A stretch of 14,924 bases of DNA, taken from assembly GCA_013695255.1 (NCBI GenBank), contig JACDAV010000323.1, positions 1-14,924 of the forward strand. Direction: 5' to 3'. Position numbers and translations under genes: made by a program. The first letter of the stretch is position 1; the number at the start of each line of letters is the position of its first letter. Shown here in pieces: positions 1 through 7,000 of this stretch. This stretch comes from Chloroflexota bacterium. GTDB taxonomy: Bacteria; Chloroflexota; Limnocylindria; Limnocylindrales; CSP1-4. The notes beneath the pieces were generated by a model, which was not told where the DNA came from, searched no databases, and was given only the letters and a program-made list of their open reading frames with translations.

Positions 1-1
1 C

Positions 2-367
2 GTGCTGCTCGCTGCGGCCGTTGCCACAAAGGGCGCACCGGCATTCTGGCGCGCGGTTCGCGGTGGCGCGGCGGCGCTCGGGGTCGGGGTCCTCCTCGTC
101 GGCCTCGTGGGGCTTTTCGCCTTCGAGGCGGCCTTCGAGGTCTTCCATCGACTCTTCTTCGCCGGCGGCACGTACACCTTCGATCCGCGATCTGAGCGCC
201 TCGTCCAGCTGTTCCCGCAGCGGTTCTGGTTCGAGACATCGCTCGCGGTCGGCGTTGCGATCCTCGTGCTGTGCGCCATCGCCGTCACCCTTGCCCGGCG
301 GCGCATGCGCTCGGAGCGCCCGTCGGCTGTGGGCGCCGCGCGGGCCAGCCTCGAGGCCGTGGGGTGA
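2..367 (+). CDS. DUF1461 / TIGR01906-like integral membrane protein, 3' part
   Basis: The reading frame is open to the left edge, so the N-terminus and true start lie outside the window; about 120 residues are visible. Two hydrophobic segments (roughly residues 22-45 and 79-97 of the visible part) flank a loop rich in aromatics, with FHRLFFAGGTYTF followed by a QLFPQRFW stretch. That loop pattern is typical of the C-terminal half of the DUF1461 (TIGR01906) membrane family, whose function is unknown. A basic tail (ARRRMRSER) follows the last helix, consistent with a cytoplasmic C-terminus. The stop codon overlaps the GTG start of the next gene by 4 bases, so it is probably the upstream member of the same operon. 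The family assignment rests on motif recall and no function is inferred. Confidence 0.7.
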   Translation: MLLAAAVATKGAPAFWRAVRGGAAALGVGVLLVGLVGLFAFEAAFEVFHRLFFAGGTYTFDPRSERLVQLFPQRFWFETSLAVGVAILVLCAIAVTLARRRMRSERPSAVGAARASLEAVG

Positions 368-1500
368 GCGGCTGGCCGGTCGGCCGGCTCTTCGGCTTCG
401 AGATCAGGATTCATCTGTCGTGGATCCTCATCGGATCGCTGGTCGCGGTCCTTGTCGTGAGCCAGCTCGAGGCCAACGCGCCGAGCATCGCCTCGCCGAT
501 CAAGTGGCTCGCCGGCGCGGTCATCGCCGGGGCGTTCTTCCTGTCCGTCCTGGCTCACGAGCTCGGCCACGGGATCGTCGCGCGCCGGCGTGGACTCGAC
601 GTCGGCCCGATCACCGTCTTCTTCTTCGGCGGCAGCGCGTCCTTCCAGCTCGAGTCGGACCGGCCACGCGACGAGGCGGCCGTCGCGATCGCGGGTCCCA
701 TCGTCAGCCTGGTCATCGGGGCGGTGCTCGCCATCGTCGGCGTGCTCGCGCGGACGAGCCGGGACGACACGCTCCAGGCCGTCGGGCTGGTCGCGCTGGT
801 CCTGGCGTCGCTCAACCTCATCCTCGGCGCCGCCAACCTGGTTCCCGCCTATCCGCTGGACGGCGGCCGGCTGGTCCGGGCCGTCTTCTGGGCCCGGACC
901 GGCGACGAGCGGCGCGGTGCGCGCGCGGCCGCGGCGTCCGGCCGCTACGTCGGCTGGATCCTGGTCGGTGGAGGACTCGCGATCATCCTGCTCGGCCAGA
1001 CCGCCGACGGGCTCATGCTGGGCCTCTCCGGCTGGCTCCTCGGCTCGGCCTCGCGGGCGATCAACCGCCGGCTGGCCGTCCAGGAGCTGATCGAGGACGT
1101 GCGCGTCGGCGACGTCGTTGACCGCGAGGTCACCTCGGTCTCGCCCCAGCTGACTGTCGACACGTTCGCGGAGCGATTGATGGAGGGTGGCGAGGGCTCG
1201 GCGCTGCCCGTCGTCCGCGACGATCAGGTCGTCGGTGTCGTGGGGTCCGCGCAGCTCCGGCGGGTCGGCCGGAAGTCGTGGGCGACGACGCGGGCCGAGG
1301 ACGTCATGATCGGGCCACCCTCGATGGCGGCGCTCGCTCCCGGCGACAGCCTGTGGTCAGCGCTCGACCGCCTGCGACGGACGGGCCTCGACGGGCTGCC
1401 GGTCATGGAGGCCGGCGGCCTCGTGGGCGTCATCACCCGCCGGCTCATCGCATCGACCATCCAGGACCGGGCGAAGCTGCGTGGCGTGACCATCCGATGA
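364..1500 (+). CDS. Site-2 protease family (M50) intramembrane metalloprotease with C-terminal CBS pair
   Basis: This is a 378-residue membrane zinc protease of the S2P/Rip3 type, expected to cut transmembrane substrates within the bilayer. The zinc motif HELGH lies at residues 65-69. The third-ligand motif (NLVPAYPLDGGR) lies around 158-169 with Asp166, and the FFFGG strand lies near 86-90. Hydrophobic segments fall at about 20-33, 48-64, 106-128, 139-160 and 196-215. Two CBS motifs follow at about 245-300 and 308-370; such tandems often bind adenine nucleotides. I chose the GTG at 364, not upstream codons, because it overlaps the preceding stop by 4 bases and gives the usual start (short segment then GFEIRIHLSW). 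The stop overlaps the moeA start by 4 bases. The substrate is unknown. A link with the upstream DUF1461 protein or the cofactor genes is only positional. Confidence 0.9.
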   Translation: MSGWPVGRLFGFEIRIHLSWILIGSLVAVLVVSQLEANAPSIASPIKWLAGAVIAGAFFLSVLAHELGHGIVARRRGLDVGPITVFFFGGSASFQLESDRPRDEAAVAIAGPIVSLVIGAVLAIVGVLARTSRDDTLQAVGLVALVLASLNLILGAANLVPAYPLDGGRLVRAVFWARTGDERRGARAAAASGRYVGWILVGGGLAIILLGQTADGLMLGLSGWLLGSASRAINRRLAVQELIEDVRVGDVVDREVTSVSPQLTVDTFAERLMEGGEGSALPVVRDDQVVGVVGSAQLRRVGRKSWATTRAEDVMIGPPSMAALAPGDSLWSALDRLRRTGLDGLPVMEAGGLVGVITRRLIASTIQDRAKLRGVTIR

Positions 1501-2984
1501 CGAGGCTGCCCGACCTGCCGGCGGCGACGCCGACCGAGGAGCGGCCAGCCGGCGAGGCGCCGACGGCCGAGAAGACGACGCCGACCGGCGTCGGGACGCC
1601 GGCCCACCGGGCGCGGGCCGCGGAGACACCGGCCGAGACGCCGCGGACGGCCGGCGGCTTCGACCGGCTCCTCTCGGTCGAGGAGGCCCGCGAGCGACTG
1701 CTGGCCACCATCAACGGTCCCCTGCCCGCCGAGGTGGTTTCCCCGCTCGAGGCGCTGGGCCGGGTGGTGGCGGAGCCCGTCCGTGCGACAACCGACCTTC
1801 CCCCATGGGACAACTCGGCGATGGACGGCTACGCGATCCGGGCGCTCGACACGGCCGGCGCCACGGACACTCTGCCGGTGACGCTGCGCGTCATCGGCGA
1901 GGTGCGGGCTGGCGTCGCTCCGGCCGCGACGGTCCAGCGGGGGACGGCCATCCGGATCGCCACCGGCGCGCCGGTGCCCCCGGGCGCGGATGCCGTGGTG
2001 CCGGTGGAGGCGACGACCCCGGTCGACGGAGCGGGTCGCGCGGGGCCCCGCGGGCGCGAGGCGGTCGGCCCCTTGCCGGCCGGGTGTCTCGTCCATGAGG
2101 TCGTGCGGGTCGGCGCCTCGATCCGCCGGGCGGGCAGCGACCTGCACGCGGGCGCCACGATCCTCGAACCCGGATCCCTGGTCGCTCCACCGGCGGTCGC
2201 CCTGGCGGCCGGCGCGGGCGTGGAGCTGGTGGCCGTCCACGGGCGGCCACGGGTCGCGGTCCTGGCCACGGGTGACGAGGTGCGCCCCGCCGGTGAGCCG
2301 CTGGGGCCGGCGGGGATCCCCGACGCCAACCGGCCGGGGCTCCTCGCCCAGGTCGTGGCTGCGGGCGGCGAGGCGATCGACCTCGGGATCGCCGCCGATC
2401 GCCTCGACGACGTCCTGGCTCGCATCCGCGACGGCCTGGCCCGCGGCGCCGACGCGGTGATCGTGTCGGGCGGGGTGTCCGTCGGTCCGTACGACGTCGT
2501 GCGCAGCGCCTTCGAGGCCGTCGGGCGGATCGACCTCTGGCGGGTGGCTGTCCAGCCCGGCAAGCCGTTCGCGTTCGGCACCGCCCCGCGCGACGGCGCG
2601 CTTCCGCCGGCCCTGCTCTTCGGCTTGCCCGGCAACCCGGTGTCGACCGTCGTGACGTTCGAGCTGTTCGTGCGACCTGCGCTCCGGCGCCTGGCCGGCC
2701 ACCGGCGCCTGCTCCGCGAGGCCGACCGCGCCGTGCTCGACGAGGGCACCTCGAAAAGCCGGGGACGGCGGGCGTACCTACGGGTGACCGTCGCCCGCGA
2801 TGCGGCTGGCCGCGCGGTCCGGGACGGCGCCGGCCGGCTCCGCGTGCGCCTGGCGGGAGGGCAGGGGAGTCATGTCCTGTCGACGCTGGCCGCCACGGAG
2901 GCGCTGGCGATCGTGCCGGAGACCATCGACGAGCCCGCGGCAGGCCAGGAGGTCGAGCTCTGGTGGCTCGACCCGATCGGCTGA
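1497..2984 (+). CDS. moeA: Molybdopterin molybdenumtransferase MoeA
   Basis: MoeA inserts molybdate into adenylylated molybdopterin, the last common step of molybdenum-cofactor synthesis, in the cytoplasm. Visible family motifs are DNSAMDGYA (residues 105-113), TGDE (258-261), SGGVSVGPYD (324-333) and GLPGNPVS (376-383), plus a C-terminal beta domain from about 410 that ends in the conserved ...VELWWLD strand. The protein is 495 residues long, against about 400 for typical MoeA. The excess is an N-terminal segment of about 55 residues rich in Pro, Thr, Ala and Glu that looks disordered, plus a short Gly/Arg-rich insert near 175-192. The ATG overlaps the M50 stop by 4 bases (ATGA). No other ATG lies in frame before the family core, so the extension is kept with moderate confidence. 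moaC and mogA follow directly, forming a cofactor cluster. Confidence 0.95.
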   Translation: MTRLPDLPAATPTEERPAGEAPTAEKTTPTGVGTPAHRARAAETPAETPRTAGGFDRLLSVEEARERLLATINGPLPAEVVSPLEALGRVVAEPVRATTDLPPWDNSAMDGYAIRALDTAGATDTLPVTLRVIGEVRAGVAPAATVQRGTAIRIATGAPVPPGADAVVPVEATTPVDGAGRAGPRGREAVGPLPAGCLVHEVVRVGASIRRAGSDLHAGATILEPGSLVAPPAVALAAGAGVELVAVHGRPRVAVLATGDEVRPAGEPLGPAGIPDANRPGLLAQVVAAGGEAIDLGIAADRLDDVLARIRDGLARGADAVIVSGGVSVGPYDVVRSAFEAVGRIDLWRVAVQPGKPFAFGTAPRDGALPPALLFGLPGNPVSTVVTFELFVRPALRRLAGHRRLLREADRAVLDEGTSKSRGRRAYLRVTVARDAAGRAVRDGAGRLRVRLAGGQGSHVLSTLAATEALAIVPETIDEPAAGQEVELWWLDPIG

Positions 2985-2994
2985 CCCCGTCACT

Positions 2995-2998
2995 GGAG
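2995..2998 (+). promoter_or_regulatory. Ribosome binding site of moaC
   Basis: GGAG lies five bases before the ATG at 3004, inside the only real gap (19 bases) within the first operon. It supports the ATG at 3004 as the moaC start and therefore supports the unusual N-terminal extension of that protein. The other genes in this operon start inside the preceding coding sequence and probably rely on translational coupling. Confidence 0.6.
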
Positions 2999-3003
2999 AC
3001 CCC

Positions 3004-3744
3004 ATGACCGACGAGCAACCGGGCGACCGTCCCACCGAGGACGACGAGACGGCTACCGCGGGCGAGGCCGACGCGACGTCTGCCGAGCGCCCGAGCGTCC
3101 CCCCAGCCGGGACGCCGCCTGGGGGGTTCGGGCGTCCGCGCAGCGCCGGTCCCGTGCCGCGAACCGAGCGGCGGCGGCTGACCCATCTGGACCGTGCCGG
3201 CCGGCCCCGGATGGTGGACGTCTCCGCCAAGCCACCGACCGCCCGCCGGGCCGTCGCCGAGGCATTCGTCACGATGTCCGGCGAGACGCTCAGCCTGGTC
3301 ATCGACGGCGGCAACGAGAAGGGCGACGTCCTCGGCGTCGCAGAGCTGGCCGGCGTCATGGGTGGGAAGCGGACGAGCGACCTGATCCCGCTCTGCCACC
3401 CGCTGCCGCTGACCGATCTTGTCGTGGCGGTGACCCCGGACCGGGCCGGCGGCGGACTCCGCGTCCGCGCCGAGGCTGCCACGATCGGGCCGACCGGGGT
3501 GGAGATGGAGGCGCTGACCGCAGCGACCATCGCGGCGCTGACCGTCTACGACATGGTCAAGGGCGTCGACCGGGGCGTGGAGATCGGTGCCGTCCGGCTC
3601 CTCTCGAAGACCGGCGGCAAGAGCGGCGACTGGGTCCGCGGCACGGACGCCAGCCGTCCCAGCGGTGGTCCCGGCCCGGCCCGACGAGCGGGGCCCCGAA
3701 CCGCCGGACGGATCGGCGGTGGACGGAAGCGAGGCGACTGGTGA
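3004..3744 (+). CDS. moaC: Cyclic pyranopterin monophosphate synthase MoaC, with N- and C-terminal extensions
   Basis: MoaC acts with MoaA to make cyclic pyranopterin monophosphate from GTP, the first step of molybdenum-cofactor synthesis. The core runs from about residue 59 to 212, with MVDVSAKPPTARRA (70-83), PLCHPLPLTD (129-138), GVEMEALTA (165-173), YDMVKGVDRG (182-191) and KTGGKSGDW (202-210). Asp183 and Lys186 match the catalytic Asp/Lys of DMVK. At 246 residues it is far longer than the usual 160. There is an acidic, Pro-rich, probably disordered N-terminal segment of about 58 residues, and a basic Gly/Arg/Pro-rich C-terminal tail of about 34. A good Shine-Dalgarno site supports the start. 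The stop overlaps the GTG start of the next gene (GTGA). The role of the tails is unknown. Confidence 0.95.
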   Translation: MTDEQPGDRPTEDDETATAGEADATSAERPSVPPAGTPPGGFGRPRSAGPVPRTERRRLTHLDRAGRPRMVDVSAKPPTARRAVAEAFVTMSGETLSLVIDGGNEKGDVLGVAELAGVMGGKRTSDLIPLCHPLPLTDLVVAVTPDRAGGGLRVRAEAATIGPTGVEMEALTAATIAALTVYDMVKGVDRGVEIGAVRLLSKTGGKSGDWVRGTDASRPSGGPGPARRAGPRTAGRIGGGRKRGDW

Positions 3745-4337
3745 CCGCCGACTCGATGCCGTTCCGGGCAACGGGCGGAGCCGCCGTGATCACGGCCAGC
3801 GATCGAAGCGCGGCCGGCGAGCGTGAGGACGCGTCCGGGTCGGCGGTCGCGGAGCGGCTGGGCGTCCTGGGGCTCGAGGTCGAGCGCATGGTCGTGGCGG
3901 ATGACCGCGGCCGGATCGAGGCGACGTTGATCGCCGCGGCCACGCGACACCGGCTGGTCGTGACGACCGGCGGGACCGGTCTGACGCCGCGCGACGTCAC
4001 GCCGCAGGCGACCCTGGCCGTGGTCGACTACGAGGTGCCGGGGCTGGCCGAGCTGATGCGGGCCGAGGGCCGGCGCCATACCCCGATGGCGGCCCTCAGC
4101 CGGGCTGTCGTCGGCGTGCGGGGCGGCTCCCTGATCGTCAATCTGCCGGGCAGCCCGAAGGCCGCGCTGGAGTCGCTCGAGGCCCTCCTGCCCGTGCTGC
4201 CGCACGCGCTCGAGACGCTCGCAGGGCCGTTCGACCATGGGGCAGCGCGAGCGGCCGGCCGCGAGGACCTGCCACTGACCGAGCCCGACGGGTCGGAAGC
4301 CGGGTCCGCCTCCGGTCGCGACGTCGCCGACCGCTGA
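3741..4337 (+). CDS. moaB: MogA/MoaB-family molybdopterin adenylyltransferase
   Basis: This 198-residue protein belongs to the MogA/MoaB family, which adenylylates molybdopterin before MoeA-dependent molybdate insertion. Motifs seen are VITASD (16-21), TTGGTGLTPRD (75-85), a following TPQAT helix, and NLPGSPKAALE (134-144). The core ends near residue 165. The last 30 or so residues are Gly/Ser/Asp/Glu-rich and probably disordered, as in the neighbouring MoaC and MoeA. The GTG start at 3741 overlaps the moaC stop by 4 bases. The nearest downstream ATG (residue 6) would give a similar protein, so the exact start is uncertain by a few residues. MogA and MoaB are hard to separate by eye, so the symbol is tentative. 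Synteny with moeA and moaC supports a cofactor role. Confidence 0.9.
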   Translation: MTADSMPFRATGGAAVITASDRSAAGEREDASGSAVAERLGVLGLEVERMVVADDRGRIEATLIAAATRHRLVVTTGGTGLTPRDVTPQATLAVVDYEVPGLAELMRAEGRRHTPMAALSRAVVGVRGGSLIVNLPGSPKAALESLEALLPVLPHALETLAGPFDHGAARAAGREDLPLTEPDGSEAGSASGRDVADR

Positions 4338-6469
4338 TGTTCGAGCCGTTCCGCGAGGTCCCGGCCTACCCGCTGGTGTTCCCGATCTTCTGGGGCGCGG
4401 TCGTGGTCTTCATGCTGGTCATGGCCCGCCACCTGCGGGTGTTCGCGGCCGCCCGGCCGTCGAACCCGTTCGCCAACGTGCCGGCCCGGGTCGGCGGCCT
4501 CGTCCAGTACGCCCTCATCCAGACGAGAATGTTCAAGGACTGGCGCGCCGGCCTGATGCACGCGGGCATCTTCTGGGGCTTCGTCCTGCTCACGATCGGG
4601 ACCGCCAATGTCGTCACCGGCGGCGTGATCGAGACGGTTCTGAGCGCCCCGTTCGACGGGTTCCTGTGGGCCGCGGTCAGCGCGATGCAGAACGTGGTCG
4701 CAGTCGTCGTTCTGGCCAGCATCGCGTGGGCGCTGTTCCGGCGGCTGGTGACCCGGCCGGCGCGGCTGACCTTCAACCGCGACGCGCTCCTGATCCTGGC
4801 CATGATCGGCGGGGTCGTGGGCACGGAGCTGCTGGCCGAGGCGTTCGAGTTCGCCCGGCACGGCGACCAGCCGGGGGCCTTCGTGGCGGCCGCCCTGGCG
4901 GCGCCCCTGCGCTCGATCCTGGATTCCAGCGCGCTCGAGCTGGCGTTCGGCGGACTGTGGTGGGCGCACATCCTCCTCGTTGCGGCGTTCCTCGTTTACC
5001 TGCCGTTCAGCAAGCACCTCCACATCGCCACCGCGTTCCCGAACATCTACTTCCGCAAGCTGGCGCCCCGCGGCGAGCTGCCGGCCGCGGACCTCGAGGA
5101 CGAGACGGCGACATTCGGGCTCAAGACGCTCCAGGACCTTGGCTGGAAGGACCTCCTCGACGGCTTCACCTGCACCGAGTGCGGTCGCTGCCAGCAGGCC
5201 TGTCCGGCCTGGCAGACCGGGAAGCCGCTCAACCCCAAGACCTTCATCATGGGCATCCGCGACATGTCGGTCGAGGCGGAGCACGGGCTCAACCTGATCC
5301 CGAACTCGCCGATCGTGCGCGAGACATACGGGCTGGACGACGGCCTGTCCGCGACGGCGCTCGCTCGGCCGATCGTCGACGAGGCCATCCCCTACGAGGC
5401 CGTCTGGGACTGCGTCACCTGCGGGGCGTGCGTCGAGGCCTGCCCGGTGCTGATCGAGCACGTCGACAAGATCGTCGGTCTGCGGCGGAACCTCGTGCTG
5501 GAGGAATCGCGCTTCCCGCAGGAGCTGACGGCCGCGTTCCGAGGCATGGAGGGCGTCGGCAACCCGTGGGGGCAGCCGCCGAGCGGTCGGACCGACTGGA
5601 CGAAGGGTCTGCCGTTCGAGGTGCCGACCGTCGCCTCGCTCGCCGCCGCCGGCTCCGCCGCCCTCGACGGGCTCGAGGTCCTGTACTGGGTCGGCTGCGC
5701 GGCCGCCTTCGACGAGCGCAACAAGAAGGTGGCCCGGGCGTTCGCCACCTGCCTCGACGCTGCGGGGATCCGCTTCGCGATCCTTGGCCAGGAGGAGTCC
5801 TGCACGGGCGACCCAGCGCGGCGGATGGGCAACGAGTACATCTGGCAGATCCTTGCCGGCGGGAACATCGAGACGCTCAACCGCTATGCGATGGGCGAGC
5901 GGACGATCGTCACCGCCTGTCCGCATTGCTTCAACACGATCGCCAATGAGTACGGACAGCTGGGCGGCCGGTTCCGGGTGGTCCACCACTCCGTGTTTCT
6001 GGAGGGCCTGCTGGCGGACGGACGGCTCCGGGTGGGGGATGGGGCGGGCGTCAACGGCGGCGCGCCGATCACGGTCCACGACTCGTGCTACCTGGCCCGC
6101 TACAACGGGATCGTCGCCGCGCCGCGCGAGGTGCTGGGCGCGGTCGGCGGCGTGGAGCTGCGCGAGATGGAGGCATCCGGCAGGCAGACGTTCTGCTGCG
6201 GCGCCGGCGGCGGCCGGATGTGGATGGAGGAGACGCGCGGCACGCGGATCAACGCGGAACGAACGCGCCAGGCGCTCGAGACCGGCGCATCGACCGTGGC
6301 CACGTCGTGCCCGTTCTGCGTCGTGATGATGCGCGACGGCCTGGCGGACGCGGCCGCGAACGGCGTCGCCGGCGCGGGCGAGGTGGCCGCCCGCGACATC
6401 GCGGAGATCCTCGCCGAGTCGCTCGCTCCGAGCCAGCCATCGGGACGCCGGCTGCCGGTCCTGCAGTAG
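4337..6469 (+). CDS. EtfD/FadF-type membrane (Fe-S) oxidoreductase, probable ETF:menaquinone oxidoreductase
   Basis: This 710-residue protein fuses an N-terminal membrane domain to a HdrD/GlpC-like iron-sulfur part. Membrane segments lie at about 13-32, 70-95, 108-136, 147-170 and 205-224. His75, His211, His227 and His229 are candidate heme b ligands, as in NarI-like domains. Two 4Fe-4S motifs follow: Cys279/282/285/289 and Cys359/362/365/369. Two cysteine-rich (CCG-type) domains come next: Cys454, Cys489, Cys528 and Cys531; then Cys584, Cys620-Cys621-Gly and Cys658/Cys661. This order matches mycobacterial EtfD and Bacillus FadF, which take electrons from reduced ETF and pass them to menaquinone. 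The ATG overlaps the preceding stop by one base (TGATG). Acyl-CoA dehydrogenase and etfBA lie 1.5 kb downstream, which fits that role. The ETF link is inferred from architecture and neighbours. Confidence 0.88.
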   Translation: MFEPFREVPAYPLVFPIFWGAVVVFMLVMARHLRVFAAARPSNPFANVPARVGGLVQYALIQTRMFKDWRAGLMHAGIFWGFVLLTIGTANVVTGGVIETVLSAPFDGFLWAAVSAMQNVVAVVVLASIAWALFRRLVTRPARLTFNRDALLILAMIGGVVGTELLAEAFEFARHGDQPGAFVAAALAAPLRSILDSSALELAFGGLWWAHILLVAAFLVYLPFSKHLHIATAFPNIYFRKLAPRGELPAADLEDETATFGLKTLQDLGWKDLLDGFTCTECGRCQQACPAWQTGKPLNPKTFIMGIRDMSVEAEHGLNLIPNSPIVRETYGLDDGLSATALARPIVDEAIPYEAVWDCVTCGACVEACPVLIEHVDKIVGLRRNLVLEESRFPQELTAAFRGMEGVGNPWGQPPSGRTDWTKGLPFEVPTVASLAAAGSAALDGLEVLYWVGCAAAFDERNKKVARAFATCLDAAGIRFAILGQEESCTGDPARRMGNEYIWQILAGGNIETLNRYAMGERTIVTACPHCFNTIANEYGQLGGRFRVVHHSVFLEGLLADGRLRVGDGAGVNGGAPITVHDSCYLARYNGIVAAPREVLGAVGGVELREMEASGRQTFCCGAGGGRMWMEETRGTRINAERTRQALETGASTVATSCPFCVVMMRDGLADAAANGVAGAGEVAARDIAEILAESLAPSQPSGRRLPVLQ

Positions 6470-6507
6470 CGGGCGGCTGGGACGCCCGGCCGGCGCCCCA
6501 CCGCCGC

Positions 6508-6548
6508 CGAGTCAAGCAACTTTTCAATCACATCGAACACAACCGGGC
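6508..6548 (-). repeat. 41-bp repeat, copy 1 (inverted)
   Basis: On the - strand this copy reads GCCCGGTTGTGTTCGATG, then TGATTGAAAAGTTGCTTGAC, then TCG. The core on the + strand is TTCAAT-CAC-ATCGAA (6523-6537), an imperfect palindrome. Its last 32 bases match copy 3 at 28 positions and copy 2 at about 21 by manual alignment. Confidence 0.75.
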
Positions 6549-6691
6549 CCGTAGCGCCAGGGATCCTGCAGAACAGCCGCCCCGAGGCCCCGTGGCCGAC
6601 TCGTGGCTCCCCGCCTAGGGCCGGGGACCCTGGCGGCCGCGCTCCAGCGCCTCCGATGAGTCCGCGATCGGCGCCCCGAGCCGCCCGCCGA

Positions 6692-6732
6692 GCCCCGACC
6701 TGTTCAATGCCATTGGAAAGGCGTCCAACACG
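6692..6732 (+). repeat. 41-bp repeat, copy 2 (direct)
   Basis: This is the most diverged copy. It keeps CCTGTTCAATGCCATTGGAA at 6699-6718 and ends in CACG instead of CTCG. The palindromic core is at 6703-6717. It is in the same orientation as copy 4, whose start lies 268 bases further on. Confidence 0.6.
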
Positions 6733-6765
6733 CGGGAGATGGGACCGGTCGCCGTGCGCGAGGCT

Positions 6766-6806
6766 CGAGTCGAGCAGCTCTTCAACCACATCGAACAGGA
6801 TCGGGC
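6766..6806 (-). repeat. 41-bp repeat, copy 3 (inverted)
   Basis: On the - strand this copy reads GCCCGATCCTGTTCGATG, then TGGTTGAAGAGCTGCTCGAC, then TCG. The + strand core TTCAAC-CAC-ATCGAA is at 6781-6795. It is closest to copy 1, which starts 258 bases upstream. Most differences from copy 1 are transitions. Confidence 0.75.
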
Positions 6807-6959
6807 TCAGAGCCGGCGGTTCGTGACAGATCCCCAGCCAAGCGAGCGCCTGACCAGCCCCTGCTGCCGCGCCACCGCACAAGGAGCCGCCCGCCACGCT
6901 CACGCCAGGCTCCCGGCCCGCCGGCAGCTCGCGATAACCGCCGCGCAACTGCCCGCGAA

Positions 6960-7000
6960 GGCCGGTCCTGTTCAATGGCGTCGAAATGTTGTCGGACTCG
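6960..7000 (+). repeat. 41-bp repeat, copy 4, overlapping the XRE start codon
   Basis: This copy contains GGTCCTGTTCAATGGCGTCG (6964-6983), then AAATG, and ends in GGACTCG. The palindromic core TTCAAT-GGC-GTCGAA (6971-6985) ends exactly one base before the ATG of the XRE gene at 6986. A protein bound here would block initiation, so this is a natural autoregulatory operator position. In-frame reading upstream is closed by TAA at 6935-6937. Confidence 0.7.

Larger units (their letters stand above)
6470..6985. other. 516-base intergenic region with a four-copy repeat family
   Basis: No convincing gene lies between the EtfD-like protein and the XRE gene. Short frames exist on both strands but have no family motifs and no ribosome sites. 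The region holds four copies of an approximately 41-bp imperfect repeat in alternating orientation (-, +, -, +), listed separately. The spacers are 143, 33 and 153 bases. The two long spacers show no obvious similarity to each other. I saw no clear T-tract terminator for the upstream operon. Confidence 0.7.

Noticed and set aside
1891..3771. 626-residue - strand frame across moeA and moaC
   Set aside because: It is Pro/Arg-rich, without motifs, and opposite two well-identified enzymes.
5801..5809. CTG instead of CCG in the first cysteine-rich domain of the EtfD-like protein as a lost ligand
   Set aside because: SCTGDPARR is, as I recall, the usual form in EtfD/FadF-type proteins, so it is not a defect.
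4028..6079. 683-residue open frame on the - strand across the EtfD-like gene
   Set aside because: It lies opposite a gene with four conserved Fe-S or cysteine-rich motifs, and its own sequence is low complexity without recognisable domains.
6508..7000. CRISPR array
   Set aside because: The repeats alternate in orientation, the spacers are uneven (143, 33, 153 bases), the copies are diverged, and there are no cas genes.
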